Shown piece after piece: positions 1 to 8,562 of a stretch of 64,000 nucleotides of DNA. The stretch comes from Flavobacterium poyangense (GTDB lineage: Bacteria; Bacteroidota; Bacteroidia; Flavobacteriales; Flavobacteriaceae). Made by a program: the position numbers and the translations under genes. Below the pieces are notes generated by a model. The model did not search any database, was not told the origin of the DNA, and worked only from the letters and a program-made list of their open reading frames with translations. The stretch's first letter is position 1; the number at the start of each line of letters is the position of its first letter. Where the stretch lies: the NCBI RefSeq assembly GCF_011751075.1, contig NZ_JAALLN010000002.1:452709-516708 (forward strand), read 5' to 3'.

Positions 1-582
1 TTTATAAAAGCAGATGAATTTTTTACAGAAAATCCAAAAAGGCTTACCATTGGTGAAGTTGAATTGGGCGTAAATTATGCTTTAATTATATCAACAAATG
101 CAGGACTTTGGGGCTATAATATTGGAGATACGGTTCAGTTTACTACCTTGTTCCCGCATCGTGTTATAGTTTCAGGCCGAATCAAACATTATATTTCTGC
201 TTTTGGAGAACATGTTATTGCCAATGAAGTAGAAAATGCAATGAAAGAAGCCACAGTAGAGACTAAAATTGTAATTAACGAATTTACGGTTGCACCACAA
301 ATTACACCTTCAAGCGGATTGCCTTATCACGAATGGTTGGTAGAGTTTGAAACAGAGCCTGAAAACATGGAGGTTTTTGAAGAAAAGATTGATAATGCGA
401 TGCGTAAGCAAAATATTTATTACGATGATTTGATTGTCGGCAATGTTTTAAGAAAAGTGGTGGTAACTAAAGTGGCTAAAAACGGATTTCAGGACTATAT
501 GAAATCACAGGGAAAATTGGGCGGACAAAATAAAATTCCACGATTATCAAATAATAGGGATATAGCGGATAATTTAAAATAA
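1..582 (+). CDS. GH3 superfamily protein, C-terminal part (5' end outside window)
   Basis: The reading frame is open from base 1, so the gene starts before the window; the first possible internal start (TTG at 64) is not the true start. The visible 193 residues match the C-terminal part of GH3 (auxin-responsive promoter family) proteins, which belong to the acyl-adenylate-forming superfamily: a GLWGYNIGDTVQF segment is followed by a small C-terminal lid domain containing SGRIKHYISAFGEHV. Bacterial GH3 homologues are common in Bacteroidota but their substrates are mostly unknown. A 40 bp gap separates it from the following gene on the same strand, so the two may be co-transcribed. Family assignment is good; the reaction is not known. 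Confidence 0.8.
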   Translation, partial: FIKADEFFTENPKRLTIGEVELGVNYALIISTNAGLWGYNIGDTVQFTTLFPHRVIVSGRIKHYISAFGEHVIANEVENAMKEATVETKIVINEFTVAPQITPSSGLPYHEWLVEFETEPENMEVFEEKIDNAMRKQNIYYDDLIVGNVLRKVVVTKVAKNGFQDYMKSQGKLGGQNKIPRLSNNRDIADNLK

Positions 583-622
583 AAATGCAACTTATTCTTT
601 ATAAGTTTGAAAATTAGAAAAA

Positions 623-2302
623 ATGAAAGAGACAAAACATATTTCAAGATCCAGAGCGCAGGAATCATCAGCTGCGATAGAAAAAATGTACATTACAATG
701 CGTCATTTGTTCAACCGTGGTTTTTATAAACCAATGGGAGTTTCAGGTGACAGTTTACGCGAATCCTTATTGGCATTACGTCCGGAAATTTATGGAAATA
801 TCGCCGAGGAGAAAGTAGAATTAAATGGACTTTTGTATGTGATAGAGCGCCTTCCAATTGGAATTGAGCAATGCCGATTTATTAATTTAACCTCAGACGA
901 AGGGTATTCTAAGTCCCATTTTCAAGCAATTGTTCCTCCAAAAAGAAGAAGAAATTGTTATCGAATTGACGAGGAGCAAATGAATGTTGAAATCACGCGT
1001 GGACGTTCTGATATTTACGATATACTAACGCATTTGACGTTTATTTTTATTGAATCTCATAAAATAAAAAATAGAGTTTTACTGGATGATGGAGGTGAAG
1101 TTTCACGTGATTGGATGAAACTGGAGCAGGCTGTAATGCAGACCAAAAAATTAACTTTAATAGAAAAAGAAAAAGCGATCTCACATGTAGCGAATATTTT
1201 AGGCCGAACTTTTGAGGAAGTTTTGGATATTTACGATGCTTTTGGTTCAGATGAAGCTCCGGATCGTTTTCTGCATGTTATCTATTGGTTAGGAAAATTA
1301 GCGATCGAAGAAGTAATTGACAATAACAAACGAACCATTACATTCAGTCCGGTTTTAAGAGAGCGTTTAGGGCACCACATTCATGGAGAAATCTGGGCAA
1401 CAAACATCAAGGAAGTTTTAAAAGCCAATAATCTTTTGAAGCGTCCAATTCATGTTATTAGTGCAAACATGCACAGTGTAATGAATTCTATTTTTGCCAC
1501 TCCGTTGTTGAAAACAAAATTTAAAGACAAATCTGATTTCTTTATTTATGAAGAGTTAAGCAAATCGGGTGCTAAAGAAACAAGAAAAGTTGTTGAAGAG
1601 CTGGCTTTGAAAAACGGAATGATTTCATTACTGGATACGTCAGGAACCAATATTGATGTTCAGATTTTTGATACAGCTAAAATTGACTGGGCAAAAACAG
1701 CCTTTCCAAAAGCAAAACTGGAGGAAGAAAAACCGGTTATCATTGTAATGGATTATGCTTTTGGAGAACAGGCATATGAAACCATCGATGAACTTTTAAA
1801 ACCATTTAAAAAAGATACTTTATTAGAAGTAAAATCGGTATCGATAATGGGTAAAGCCGGAATTTTAGAAGGAGGAAAAGGAGACATCATGATCCCGACA
1901 GCCCATATAAATGAAGGTACAGCCGATAATTATTTCTTTGAAAATGAGTTAACAGGAGCCATGTTTGAAGGAAATGATATTGCGGTTTTTGAGGGTGCTA
2001 TGGTAACCGTTTTAGGAACATCATTACAGAACAGAGACTTGTTAAAGTTCTTCCACGAGTCGACTTGGGGCGTAATTGGTCTTGAAATGGAAGGCTCTTA
2101 TTATCAAAAAGCCATACAATCGGCATCAAAAATCAGAAAGAGTGTACCGCATGATATCAAAGTAAGATATGCTTATTATGCTTCAGATAATCCGCTGGAA
2201 ACCGGAAGCACATTGGCTTCAGGAGGTCTTGGTACCACCGGTGTAAAACCTACATATTTGATTACGATCAAGATTTTAGAGCAAATTTTCAACATAAAAT
2301 AG
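623..2302 (+). CDS. Conserved Bacteroidota protein, DUF6909-like, with nucleoside-phosphorylase-like C-terminus
   Basis: This 559-residue soluble protein has no signal peptide or membrane segment. I believe it corresponds to the DUF6909 family of Bacteroidota, from memory. Its last ~190 residues have features reminiscent of the purine nucleoside phosphorylase/MTAN fold: a glycine-rich SIMGKAGILEGGKGDIMIP stretch, a GLEMEGSYY segment like the family's substrate-binding Met-Glu motif, and YYASDNPL where those enzymes carry a conserved Ser/Asp. The N-terminal ~370 residues match nothing I recognise. The ATG at 623 follows an A-rich leader. It sits between the GH3 gene and the polysaccharide locus, with 9 bp to the next gene. 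Function is unknown; the phosphorylase link is inference from motifs. Confidence 0.6.
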   Translation: MKETKHISRSRAQESSAAIEKMYITMRHLFNRGFYKPMGVSGDSLRESLLALRPEIYGNIAEEKVELNGLLYVIERLPIGIEQCRFINLTSDEGYSKSHFQAIVPPKRRRNCYRIDEEQMNVEITRGRSDIYDILTHLTFIFIESHKIKNRVLLDDGGEVSRDWMKLEQAVMQTKKLTLIEKEKAISHVANILGRTFEEVLDIYDAFGSDEAPDRFLHVIYWLGKLAIEEVIDNNKRTITFSPVLRERLGHHIHGEIWATNIKEVLKANNLLKRPIHVISANMHSVMNSIFATPLLKTKFKDKSDFFIYEELSKSGAKETRKVVEELALKNGMISLLDTSGTNIDVQIFDTAKIDWAKTAFPKAKLEEEKPVIIVMDYAFGEQAYETIDELLKPFKKDTLLEVKSVSIMGKAGILEGGKGDIMIPTAHINEGTADNYFFENELTGAMFEGNDIAVFEGAMVTVLGTSLQNRDLLKFFHESTWGVIGLEMEGSYYQKAIQSASKIRKSVPHDIKVRYAYYASDNPLETGSTLASGGLGTTGVKPTYLITIKILEQIFNIK

Positions 2303-2311
2303 AACTTATAA

Positions 2312-3292
2312 ATGAGTACCAAAGTACCTCAAAGTCAGGAAGATCAGGAAATTGATTTAGTACAGATTTCTAAAAAGATTGGTAATTTTTTTGAATCAGT
2401 TCAAACTTCCATTTTTAATAGCATCCAGTTTTTTATCAGAAACTGGATTGTTGTTTTGTTATTAATTATTGTAGGTTTTGGTATAGGAATGTTGGTTGAT
2501 AAAACTCAAAAAAGCTATGAGCATCAAATCATTGTTGCACCGAATTTCGGAAGTACAGATTACTTGTATTCTAAAATTAGTTTAATTAATTCTAAAATTA
2601 AAGAGAATGATACTCTATTCTTAAAAAATACTGTTGGAATTCTACAACCTAAAAATCTGAAAGCTATAGAAATTAAACCTATAGCAGATGTATATAATTT
2701 CATTAAAAATAAACCGGAAAATTTTGAATTAATTAAATTGATGGCTGAAGATGGTGATATTAATAAAGTTCTGGAAGAAAACATAACGAGTAAAAACTAT
2801 ACTTATCAGAGAATTATTTTATCAACAAAAGAAAGAACATCTGGAGAACAGTTAATAAAACCGCTTTTAGAATATTTTAATAAATCAGATTATTATAATA
2901 AAATACAGAAAGAAGTATATAAAAATGTTCAGCTAAAGATGGGACAGAATGACACTATCATTAAACAGATTGACGGTGTTTTAAGTAACTTTTCTAATGC
3001 AACTAGCGGGGTTCATAAAAATAATAAATTATTATATTATAATGAGAATACCCAGCTTAATGATATTATTAAAACGAAAGATGAGTTAATAGCTGAACAA
3101 GGAAATCATAGAGTAGAATTAATTAATTTTGATAAAATTATTAAAGAAAGTAGCGTTACAATAAATGTAGAATCCGTTAAATTTATTAAAGGGGATTTAA
3201 AACTATTGTTACCAGTATTATTTATTTTTCTGTTTATATTCTTCAGATTTTTTATCTCTTTTTATAGAAAGCAAAAGTTGAAAAGTGCTTAA
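2312..3292 (+). CDS. Wzz-like polysaccharide chain-length determinant protein
   Basis: This 326-residue protein has the two-membrane-segment layout of Wzz/polysaccharide co-polymerases: a first hydrophobic segment at about residues 45-65 (VVLLLIIVGFGIGMLVD), a ~230-residue mostly helical periplasmic part rich in Lys, Asn and Ile, and a second segment at about 297-318 near the C-terminus. Such proteins sit in the inner membrane and set the length of surface polysaccharides made by a Wzx/Wzy pathway. It lacks an attached tyrosine kinase domain. It lies 9 bp after the preceding gene and upstream of the flippase and polymerase genes, which supports the role. The periplasmic sequence is too divergent to name a subfamily. 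Confidence 0.7.
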   Translation: MSTKVPQSQEDQEIDLVQISKKIGNFFESVQTSIFNSIQFFIRNWIVVLLLIIVGFGIGMLVDKTQKSYEHQIIVAPNFGSTDYLYSKISLINSKIKENDTLFLKNTVGILQPKNLKAIEIKPIADVYNFIKNKPENFELIKLMAEDGDINKVLEENITSKNYTYQRIILSTKERTSGEQLIKPLLEYFNKSDYYNKIQKEVYKNVQLKMGQNDTIIKQIDGVLSNFSNATSGVHKNNKLLYYNENTQLNDIIKTKDELIAEQGNHRVELINFDKIIKESSVTINVESVKFIKGDLKLLLPVLFIFLFIFFRFFISFYRKQKLKSA

Positions 3293-3402
3293 TTTATTTT
3301 GATGGAAATGAGATTTTTAATAGAGAAAGGTATGTTTGTTATTTAAAGTTTAACAAATATCAATTAGATAGATGTTTTTAGAGTTAAATACTAAAAAAAA
3401 TA

Positions 3403-3410
3403 TATTTTTG
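3403..3410 (+). promoter_or_regulatory. Putative Bacteroidota -7 promoter box (TATTTTTG) for the lipoprotein gene at 3425
   Basis: TATTTTTG matches the Bacteroidota -7 consensus TAnnTTTG. It lies 14 bp before the ATG, giving a very short predicted leader. No convincing -33 TTTG is present. It suggests transcription restarts here inside the polysaccharide locus. Confidence 0.4.
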
Positions 3411-3424
3411 CCCAAAAAGTACAA

Positions 3425-3961
3425 ATGAAAACAAAATCAATTCTTTTAAGTTTATTAATGATAGTTTCTTTAATTTCCTGTAAAAATGCAGAGAAAGAGA
3501 AACCAGTTGAAGAGGTAAAAGCAAATACATTTGATGTAATTGTAGATCTAGACATCAAAAAAGATGACGAACTAATACTTTTCTATAAAGATCCTTCGAT
3601 TTCTTATTTTGATGAGAAAAATACGGTTTATTATGGAATAAAAGGAAAAGAGGAGTCACAGACAGTAGTATTTAGTATTCCTGAAGGAATTTTGCCAAAT
3701 GATATTCGTATCGATATTAGTTCAAAAAAGGATCAGGAACCAATTAAAATAAACTCCATAACATTAAGTTTCGAAGGTAGAAGTTTTAAAATAGATCAAA
3801 AAGATTTATTAAAATATTTTACTCCTAATGAGTATATAAAATTTGACGAAGCTACAGGGATTGCAACATTTATTAATAATGGGGAAAAGTATGATCCGTT
3901 TTTTTTAGTAAAAGCATCAATTTATCCTGAATTAGAAAAGGTTAGAGGGGTAAAAATGTAA
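3425..3961 (+). CDS. Predicted lipoprotein of unknown function
   Basis: This 178-residue protein starts with a lipoprotein signal peptide ending in the lipobox SLISC (Cys19), followed by a short charged linker KNAEKEKPVEEVKA. The rest is a beta-rich globular domain with no motif I recognise. In Bacteroidota such proteins are anchored in the outer or inner membrane. It has its own candidate -7 box and a clear terminator behind it, so it looks like a single-gene unit embedded between the chain-length protein and the flippase. A role in polysaccharide assembly or attachment is possible only from its position. Confidence 0.75.
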   Translation: MKTKSILLSLLMIVSLISCKNAEKEKPVEEVKANTFDVIVDLDIKKDDELILFYKDPSISYFDEKNTVYYGIKGKEESQTVVFSIPEGILPNDIRIDISSKKDQEPIKINSITLSFEGRSFKIDQKDLLKYFTPNEYIKFDEATGIATFINNGEKYDPFFLVKASIYPELEKVRGVKM

Positions 3962-3979
3962 GTTCTATATATAATTTCT

Positions 3980-4012
3980 AAGGCTATACAATTTTTTGTA
4001 TAGCCTTTTTTA
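3980..4012 (+). terminator. Rho-independent terminator after the lipoprotein gene
   Basis: An 11 bp perfect stem (AAGGCTATACA at 3980-3990 with TGTATAGCCTT at 3997-4007) with a T-only 6-base loop is followed by a T run. It lies 19 bp after the stop codon at 3961. The next gene starts at 4027, immediately downstream. Confidence 0.8.
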
Positions 4013-4026
4013 AAAAAATCTAAATT

Positions 4027-5331
4027 TTGAAATTAAAACTTTCTGATATATTTCTACAATATAAAAAACACAAAGTTTTAGCTTTAAATTTTGCTTACCT
4101 TTCTGTATTACAAGGTTTAAATTTAATTTTACCGCTAGTTACAATTCCTTATTTAATGCATGTTCTGAAAGTTGAATATTTCGGATTATTGTCTTTTTCA
4201 TTTGCTTTTATAACGTATTTTCAAATTGTTACAGATTATGGATTTAATGCCACAGGAACCAGAGATATTTCGTTGGTAATTAATAATCCTGAAAAACAAA
4301 GTGAAATTTTTAACCAAATCATGTCAGCAAAATTATTTCTGCTACTATTGAGTTTTGTTATAATGATGGGAATTGTTTTTACATTTGAAGTTTTTAGAAT
4401 GTATTGGATAATTTATGTGTTTTCATTTGGTTCAGTTCTTGGGCAGGCAATTTTTCCGGGTTGGTATTTTCAGGGAATTCAAAAAATGAAATACATTACT
4501 TATTTGAGTCTCATATCAAAAGTTATCTTTACTATCGCCCTTTTTATTTTTGTAAAAGAAAAATCAGATTATTATCTTGTTCCTGTTTTTAATGCATTAG
4601 GGGTTATTTTCGCAGGGATTTTTTCTTTGTTTTATATTCGAAAAGATTTTGATATTAAATTTAAGATACAATCTTTTAAATCTATAAAAGAACAACTCAA
4701 TAGAGGGAAATATGTTTTTTTATCAGAGTTAAAAATCTCTTTATTTACAAATACGAATACCTTAATTTTAGGTATTATTGCAGGAAATCAGGCAGTTGGT
4801 TTTTTTTCAGCATCTGAAAAATTGATTCGTGCAATAGGTAATTTACAAACGCCTGTTTCTAATGCTATTTTTCCCTATTTTTCTTTGCAAATGGCTCAAA
4901 GTAAATTACAAGCGATCAAGAAAATTAATAAGTTAGCACTAATCGGAGGAATAGTTTTTTTGATGATCTTCTTTTTTTGCTTCTTTTTTTCTAAAGAAAT
5001 TATACTATTTATTTATGGTAGGGATATGTATTCTAGTGTTATTTTATTTAAAATATTGCTTATTATTCCACTAGCCTCTTTTTTGGACACAATGTTTGGA
5101 AAACAAATTTTATTAAACTTAGGGAAAGATAATTTATACTTTCTCATAATTATGTGGGCAGCGATTTTAAATATTAGTATCAATTTAATAATGACCTATT
5201 TTTATAAAGAATTGGGAACTGCTATTTCTCTTACTATTACTCAGATTTTTATTGTTTTAGGAATGTGGTTTTATGCAAATAAGGAAACAAAAAAAATTAT
5301 ATTAGAAGAAAAAAGGTATGGCACAAATTAA
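4027..5331 (+). CDS. Wzx-type oligosaccharide flippase
   Basis: A 434-residue, very hydrophobic protein with about 12 predicted membrane segments and the N-terminal LNFAYLSVLQGLNLILPLV pattern of the polysaccharide biosynthesis (Wzx/RfbX, MOP superfamily) flippases. These move lipid-linked repeat units across the inner membrane before polymerisation. The start is TTG at 4027; no ATG is available before residue ~46, which would delete the first membrane segments, so the TTG is accepted. It overlaps the next glycosyltransferase gene by 14 bp, as expected for a tightly coupled operon. Together with two Wzy-like proteins and a Wzz-like protein it indicates a Wzx/Wzy-dependent pathway. Confidence 0.88.
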   Translation: MKLKLSDIFLQYKKHKVLALNFAYLSVLQGLNLILPLVTIPYLMHVLKVEYFGLLSFSFAFITYFQIVTDYGFNATGTRDISLVINNPEKQSEIFNQIMSAKLFLLLLSFVIMMGIVFTFEVFRMYWIIYVFSFGSVLGQAIFPGWYFQGIQKMKYITYLSLISKVIFTIALFIFVKEKSDYYLVPVFNALGVIFAGIFSLFYIRKDFDIKFKIQSFKSIKEQLNRGKYVFLSELKISLFTNTNTLILGIIAGNQAVGFFSASEKLIRAIGNLQTPVSNAIFPYFSLQMAQSKLQAIKKINKLALIGGIVFLMIFFFCFFFSKEIILFIYGRDMYSSVILFKILLIIPLASFLDTMFGKQILLNLGKDNLYFLIIMWAAILNISINLIMTYFYKELGTAISLTITQIFIVLGMWFYANKETKKIILEEKRYGTN

Positions 5332-6406
5332 AGTTAGCGTCATTATTCCTGTTTATAATGCAGAAGTTTTTTTGGTAGATTGTGTTAAATCAATGATGAA
5401 TCAAACATTAAAAGAATGTGAATTTATTTTTATCAATGATGGTTCATCAGACAATAGTCGTCAGATCATAGAAGATTTTCAAAAGGATGATAAAAGAATA
5501 AAAATTATTAATCAGGATAACGCCGGGAGAAGTGCTGCAAGAAATGCGGGGATTGCGAATGCTACTGGAAAGTATATAGGTTTTGTCGATTCAGATGATT
5601 TTGTATCCCAAGATATGTTTGAAGAGTTGTATAAGAAGGCATCTGAATTTGATACAGATATAGTTGTTTCGAGTTATTTTTTAGGAAGAGACAATAAATA
5701 TATTTTTAAAGACGCAGTATTTCCGGTCAACATAATATATGATCAAAGGTTTATTCAAAATAATATTATTTCAAATCTATTAGAAAGAGAAGACCTGTTT
5801 GCAGTCTGGAATAAAATTTATAAAAAAGAGCTTATTACCGCTCATAATATTATTTTTCCGAATGAATATGAAGAAGATCAGATGTTTAATTTAAATATAT
5901 TTAATACGGCATCTAATGTACTTTTTGTAGATTATTCCGGTTATTTTTATAGAGAAGTTTTTGATGGGGTATCTAAGAATATTTTTAAAATAGACTATTT
6001 TGAGATAGCCAGACAAAAATTTCATTTTGATTATAAAACAAGATTTAATTTAATTATTGATGATAAAGAGTTTGAAAAACTAAAGGCAATTCGTTTTATT
6101 CAGAAAGTTTTTTATTTGGTATTTAAATATGGTACGGTAAAAATTTCATTTGCTTATAAAATTAAGAAAATAAAATCTATGACTTTTGATTCGGAAGTTT
6201 GTATGTTAGCAATGAAATACGGTGATGACATTTTAAAAGGGCAAGGTACGTTTGAAGTACTAGTATTGAAAATTATAAAAAGCAAATCTTTAATAGGTTT
6301 GTATTTGCTAATTTTTGTAATTAAATTAGCCTACTATCCAAAAGTTTCAGAAATTCTTCGAAATTTAAATAATCTTAAAATAAAAAAAACGAGAAATTTT
6401 GCTTAG
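5318..6406 (+). CDS. Family 2 glycosyltransferase
   Basis: This 362-residue protein has a canonical GT-A fold N-terminus: VSVIIPVYNAEVFLVDCV, then FINDGSSDNSRQIIE, then the metal/nucleotide-sugar region GKYIGFVDSDDF near residue 90. The EEDQM segment near residue 187 fits the catalytic ED motif of GT2 enzymes of the EpsJ/CpsI type. It probably adds a sugar to the lipid-linked repeat unit at the cytoplasmic membrane face. The ATG at 5318 overlaps the flippase gene by 14 bp, and the next gene overlaps by 8 bp, so translation is probably coupled. Donor and acceptor sugars cannot be read from the sequence. Confidence 0.9.
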   Translation: MAQIKVSVIIPVYNAEVFLVDCVKSMMNQTLKECEFIFINDGSSDNSRQIIEDFQKDDKRIKIINQDNAGRSAARNAGIANATGKYIGFVDSDDFVSQDMFEELYKKASEFDTDIVVSSYFLGRDNKYIFKDAVFPVNIIYDQRFIQNNIISNLLEREDLFAVWNKIYKKELITAHNIIFPNEYEEDQMFNLNIFNTASNVLFVDYSGYFYREVFDGVSKNIFKIDYFEIARQKFHFDYKTRFNLIIDDKEFEKLKAIRFIQKVFYLVFKYGTVKISFAYKIKKIKSMTFDSEVCMLAMKYGDDILKGQGTFEVLVLKIIKSKSLIGLYLLIFVIKLAYYPKVSEILRNLNNLKIKKTRNFA

Positions 6407-7778
6407 GAAATTGTATACATTATTGTTTTTTTTAGGTCTTTTCTTCTTTCCTTTTAATGAATATGAAGGAATTCCGTTGTTAGGTGAATTTAAAAGTGAA
6501 TCTGGTTTTATTTTTTTATTTGCTGCGTTTGCGACTTTAATTGTGGACACATTCAATTCTAAAAAAATTGTAATACCATATAATAATATACTTTTTCAGT
6601 TTGTAATATTGTTTTTAGTTTGGTGTATAATCACAACGCTTTTAAATGCAAATACAGTAGTGTCTAATTATTTTAAACACACCAGTGGGATAAATAGGTT
6701 TGTCAGGCAGTATTTTTCGTTGATAATATCGAGTTTGTTTTTCTTTATGTTATATATTAATGTTTTAGTAAAAATGGAATTGAAGGAAATACTGTTTAGA
6801 ATAAGAAAGGTATTTTTGTATTCTTTAATTATAGCATCTGTATATGGCTTATTCGAAACATTAATTTCTATTTTTGGCTTCGGATTTTTATATCCGGTTT
6901 TAAGTTTATTTGATTATTTTCCTTTTTTAGAAGTAAGTATTCAAACAGGAAGAATTTCATCTATTGCATATGAACCACCATTTTTAGCTATTTATTTGAT
7001 TAGTACTGCCGGTTGGATGTTTAGTTACATTTTGACAAGTAATAGAAGTATCAAATTTTTGCCAGCAATTACAGTACTGGTTTTAACGTATTTTTCAGGT
7101 TCAAGAACGGGACTTATAGTTGTTTTCTTTCAGGCATTTATTTTTTCAATTTTTCTATACCGTGATAATCGATTTAAAATTTATATAAAAAGATTTTTCT
7201 TCGGGTTTAGTATTGTATTTTCTATTTTATTGGCTTTAAATGGAGAAAAAGTAATTAAGTCGATCACAACAAAGTTAGATTCGTTGGATTTTAGAAATAA
7301 TTTGACGAAAAGTGTTTCCAACCAATCGAGATTTGGAATGCAGTATGCTGCAATAGAGGTTTTTAAAGAAAACCCAATTATTGGGGTGGGATTTGGTCAA
7401 CAAGCATATCATAACAGAAAACATTATCCAGGTTGGGCTACCAGAGGAAATTATGAATTTAAGCTTTTCTACAAAAATAAAAAAGATAAAACATTCCCTC
7501 CAGGATATAACTTGTACACTAGATTATTAGCAGAAACTGGACTTGTTGGATTCATCTTATTTATTACACTTCTTTATTTTTCTTTAAAGGAGACTTTAAG
7601 CATAATGAGAAAGACTCAAGACGAAGGGAAAATACTTGCAATTATTGTTTTAGTTACTTTAATCGGATTGTATATAAATTGGTTTCAGATTGATACTTTT
7701 AGAATGTATGTGGCTTGGTTAAGTCTTGCTATTTTAATTCAATTAAGATATAAACTAAAAGTAGTAAAAAATGAATAG
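6399..7778 (+). CDS. O-antigen polymerase/ligase-type membrane protein (Wzy/WaaL superfamily), first copy
   Basis: A 459-residue multi-pass membrane protein with about 10-12 hydrophobic segments and a large extracytoplasmic loop between the last pairs. Within that loop the segment ENPIIGVGFGQQAYHNR is typical of the O-antigen ligase/polymerase domain (Wzy_C), which usually reads NPxxGxGxG near a histidine-rich loop. It would polymerise or ligate repeat units in the periplasm. The start is a TTG at 6399, overlapping the previous gene by 8 bp; the downstream gene overlaps by another 8 bp. A second protein of the same superfamily lies at 8559, so one may be the polymerase and the other a ligase. 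Confidence 0.8.
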   Translation: MLRKLYTLLFFLGLFFFPFNEYEGIPLLGEFKSESGFIFLFAAFATLIVDTFNSKKIVIPYNNILFQFVILFLVWCIITTLLNANTVVSNYFKHTSGINRFVRQYFSLIISSLFFFMLYINVLVKMELKEILFRIRKVFLYSLIIASVYGLFETLISIFGFGFLYPVLSLFDYFPFLEVSIQTGRISSIAYEPPFLAIYLISTAGWMFSYILTSNRSIKFLPAITVLVLTYFSGSRTGLIVVFFQAFIFSIFLYRDNRFKIYIKRFFFGFSIVFSILLALNGEKVIKSITTKLDSLDFRNNLTKSVSNQSRFGMQYAAIEVFKENPIIGVGFGQQAYHNRKHYPGWATRGNYEFKLFYKNKKDKTFPPGYNLYTRLLAETGLVGFILFITLLYFSLKETLSIMRKTQDEGKILAIIVLVTLIGLYINWFQIDTFRMYVAWLSLAILIQLRYKLKVVKNE

Positions 7779-8562
7779 TGTAGTGCTTTTGATACCTTAT
7801 TATAATAATAATGAAGGATTGCTGAAATCATTAAAATCTATTGATAAGGATGAAGAACTTGATGTGTTAATTGTCGATGATGGAAGTATAAATAAATTTA
7901 ATGAAGATGATGTTCGTACTAATTTTAATGCAAAAGGGAGCATAACATTTGAGTATCTGAAAAGTAATAAAGGAATTGAAACAGCATTAAATACAGGATT
8001 AAAAATTATAATTCAGAAGGGATATAAATATATTGCCAGACTAGATTGCGGGGATGTTTGCCTTGGAAAAAGATTTGGCACTCAGGAGAAATTTTTGAAG
8101 GAGCATGAGGATATAAAAATTGTTGGATCAAATGTATTAGCAGTTGATGAGAACGATGTTTTTCTATATTCAATTAGGTTACCATTAAAGGACCAGGATA
8201 TAAAAAATAAAATGTTTTTTAATTCAATGCTGATTCATCCTGCGATCCTGTTTTCTGTTGAAATTTTAAAAAAAGTCGGGTTTTATCCATTAAACTATAA
8301 ATCTGCAGAAGACTATGCTTTTTTCTTTATGATTTCAAAGACTTTTAAAATGGCTAATATTGAAGAGTATTTAACGCAAATAGAAATAAATGGAAATGGA
8401 ATTTCATTAAAGAGGAGAAGGCAGCAAGTTAAAAGCAGAATAGTAATTATAAAAGAAAATTTTTATTTCGGTTTTTATCCAATTTATGGACTTATTAGAA
8501 ATTATATGCTCTTGTATCTTCCTTACTATTTTATTTTGTTTATAAAGAAAATGAAAAGATGA
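7771..8562 (+). CDS. Family 2 glycosyltransferase
   Basis: The 263-residue product opens with VVLLIPYYNNNEGLLKSL and DVLIVDDGS, the standard GT2 nucleotide-binding start, followed by IARLDCGDVCLGKRF, where most relatives have a DxD or DADD motif; here it reads DCGD, which keeps the two acidic residues. The middle segment HPAILFSVEILKKVGFY and SAEDYAFFF carry the usual acceptor-side ED motif. The C-terminus has a short hydrophobic stretch that may attach it to the inner membrane. ATG at 7771 overlaps the upstream gene by 8 bp and the stop overlaps the next ATG by 4 bp (ATGA). Sugar specificity is unknown. Confidence 0.85.
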   Translation: MNSVVLLIPYYNNNEGLLKSLKSIDKDEELDVLIVDDGSINKFNEDDVRTNFNAKGSITFEYLKSNKGIETALNTGLKIIIQKGYKYIARLDCGDVCLGKRFGTQEKFLKEHEDIKIVGSNVLAVDENDVFLYSIRLPLKDQDIKNKMFFNSMLIHPAILFSVEILKKVGFYPLNYKSAEDYAFFFMISKTFKMANIEEYLTQIEINGNGISLKRRRQQVKSRIVIIKENFYFGFYPIYGLIRNYMLLYLPYYFILFIKKMKR

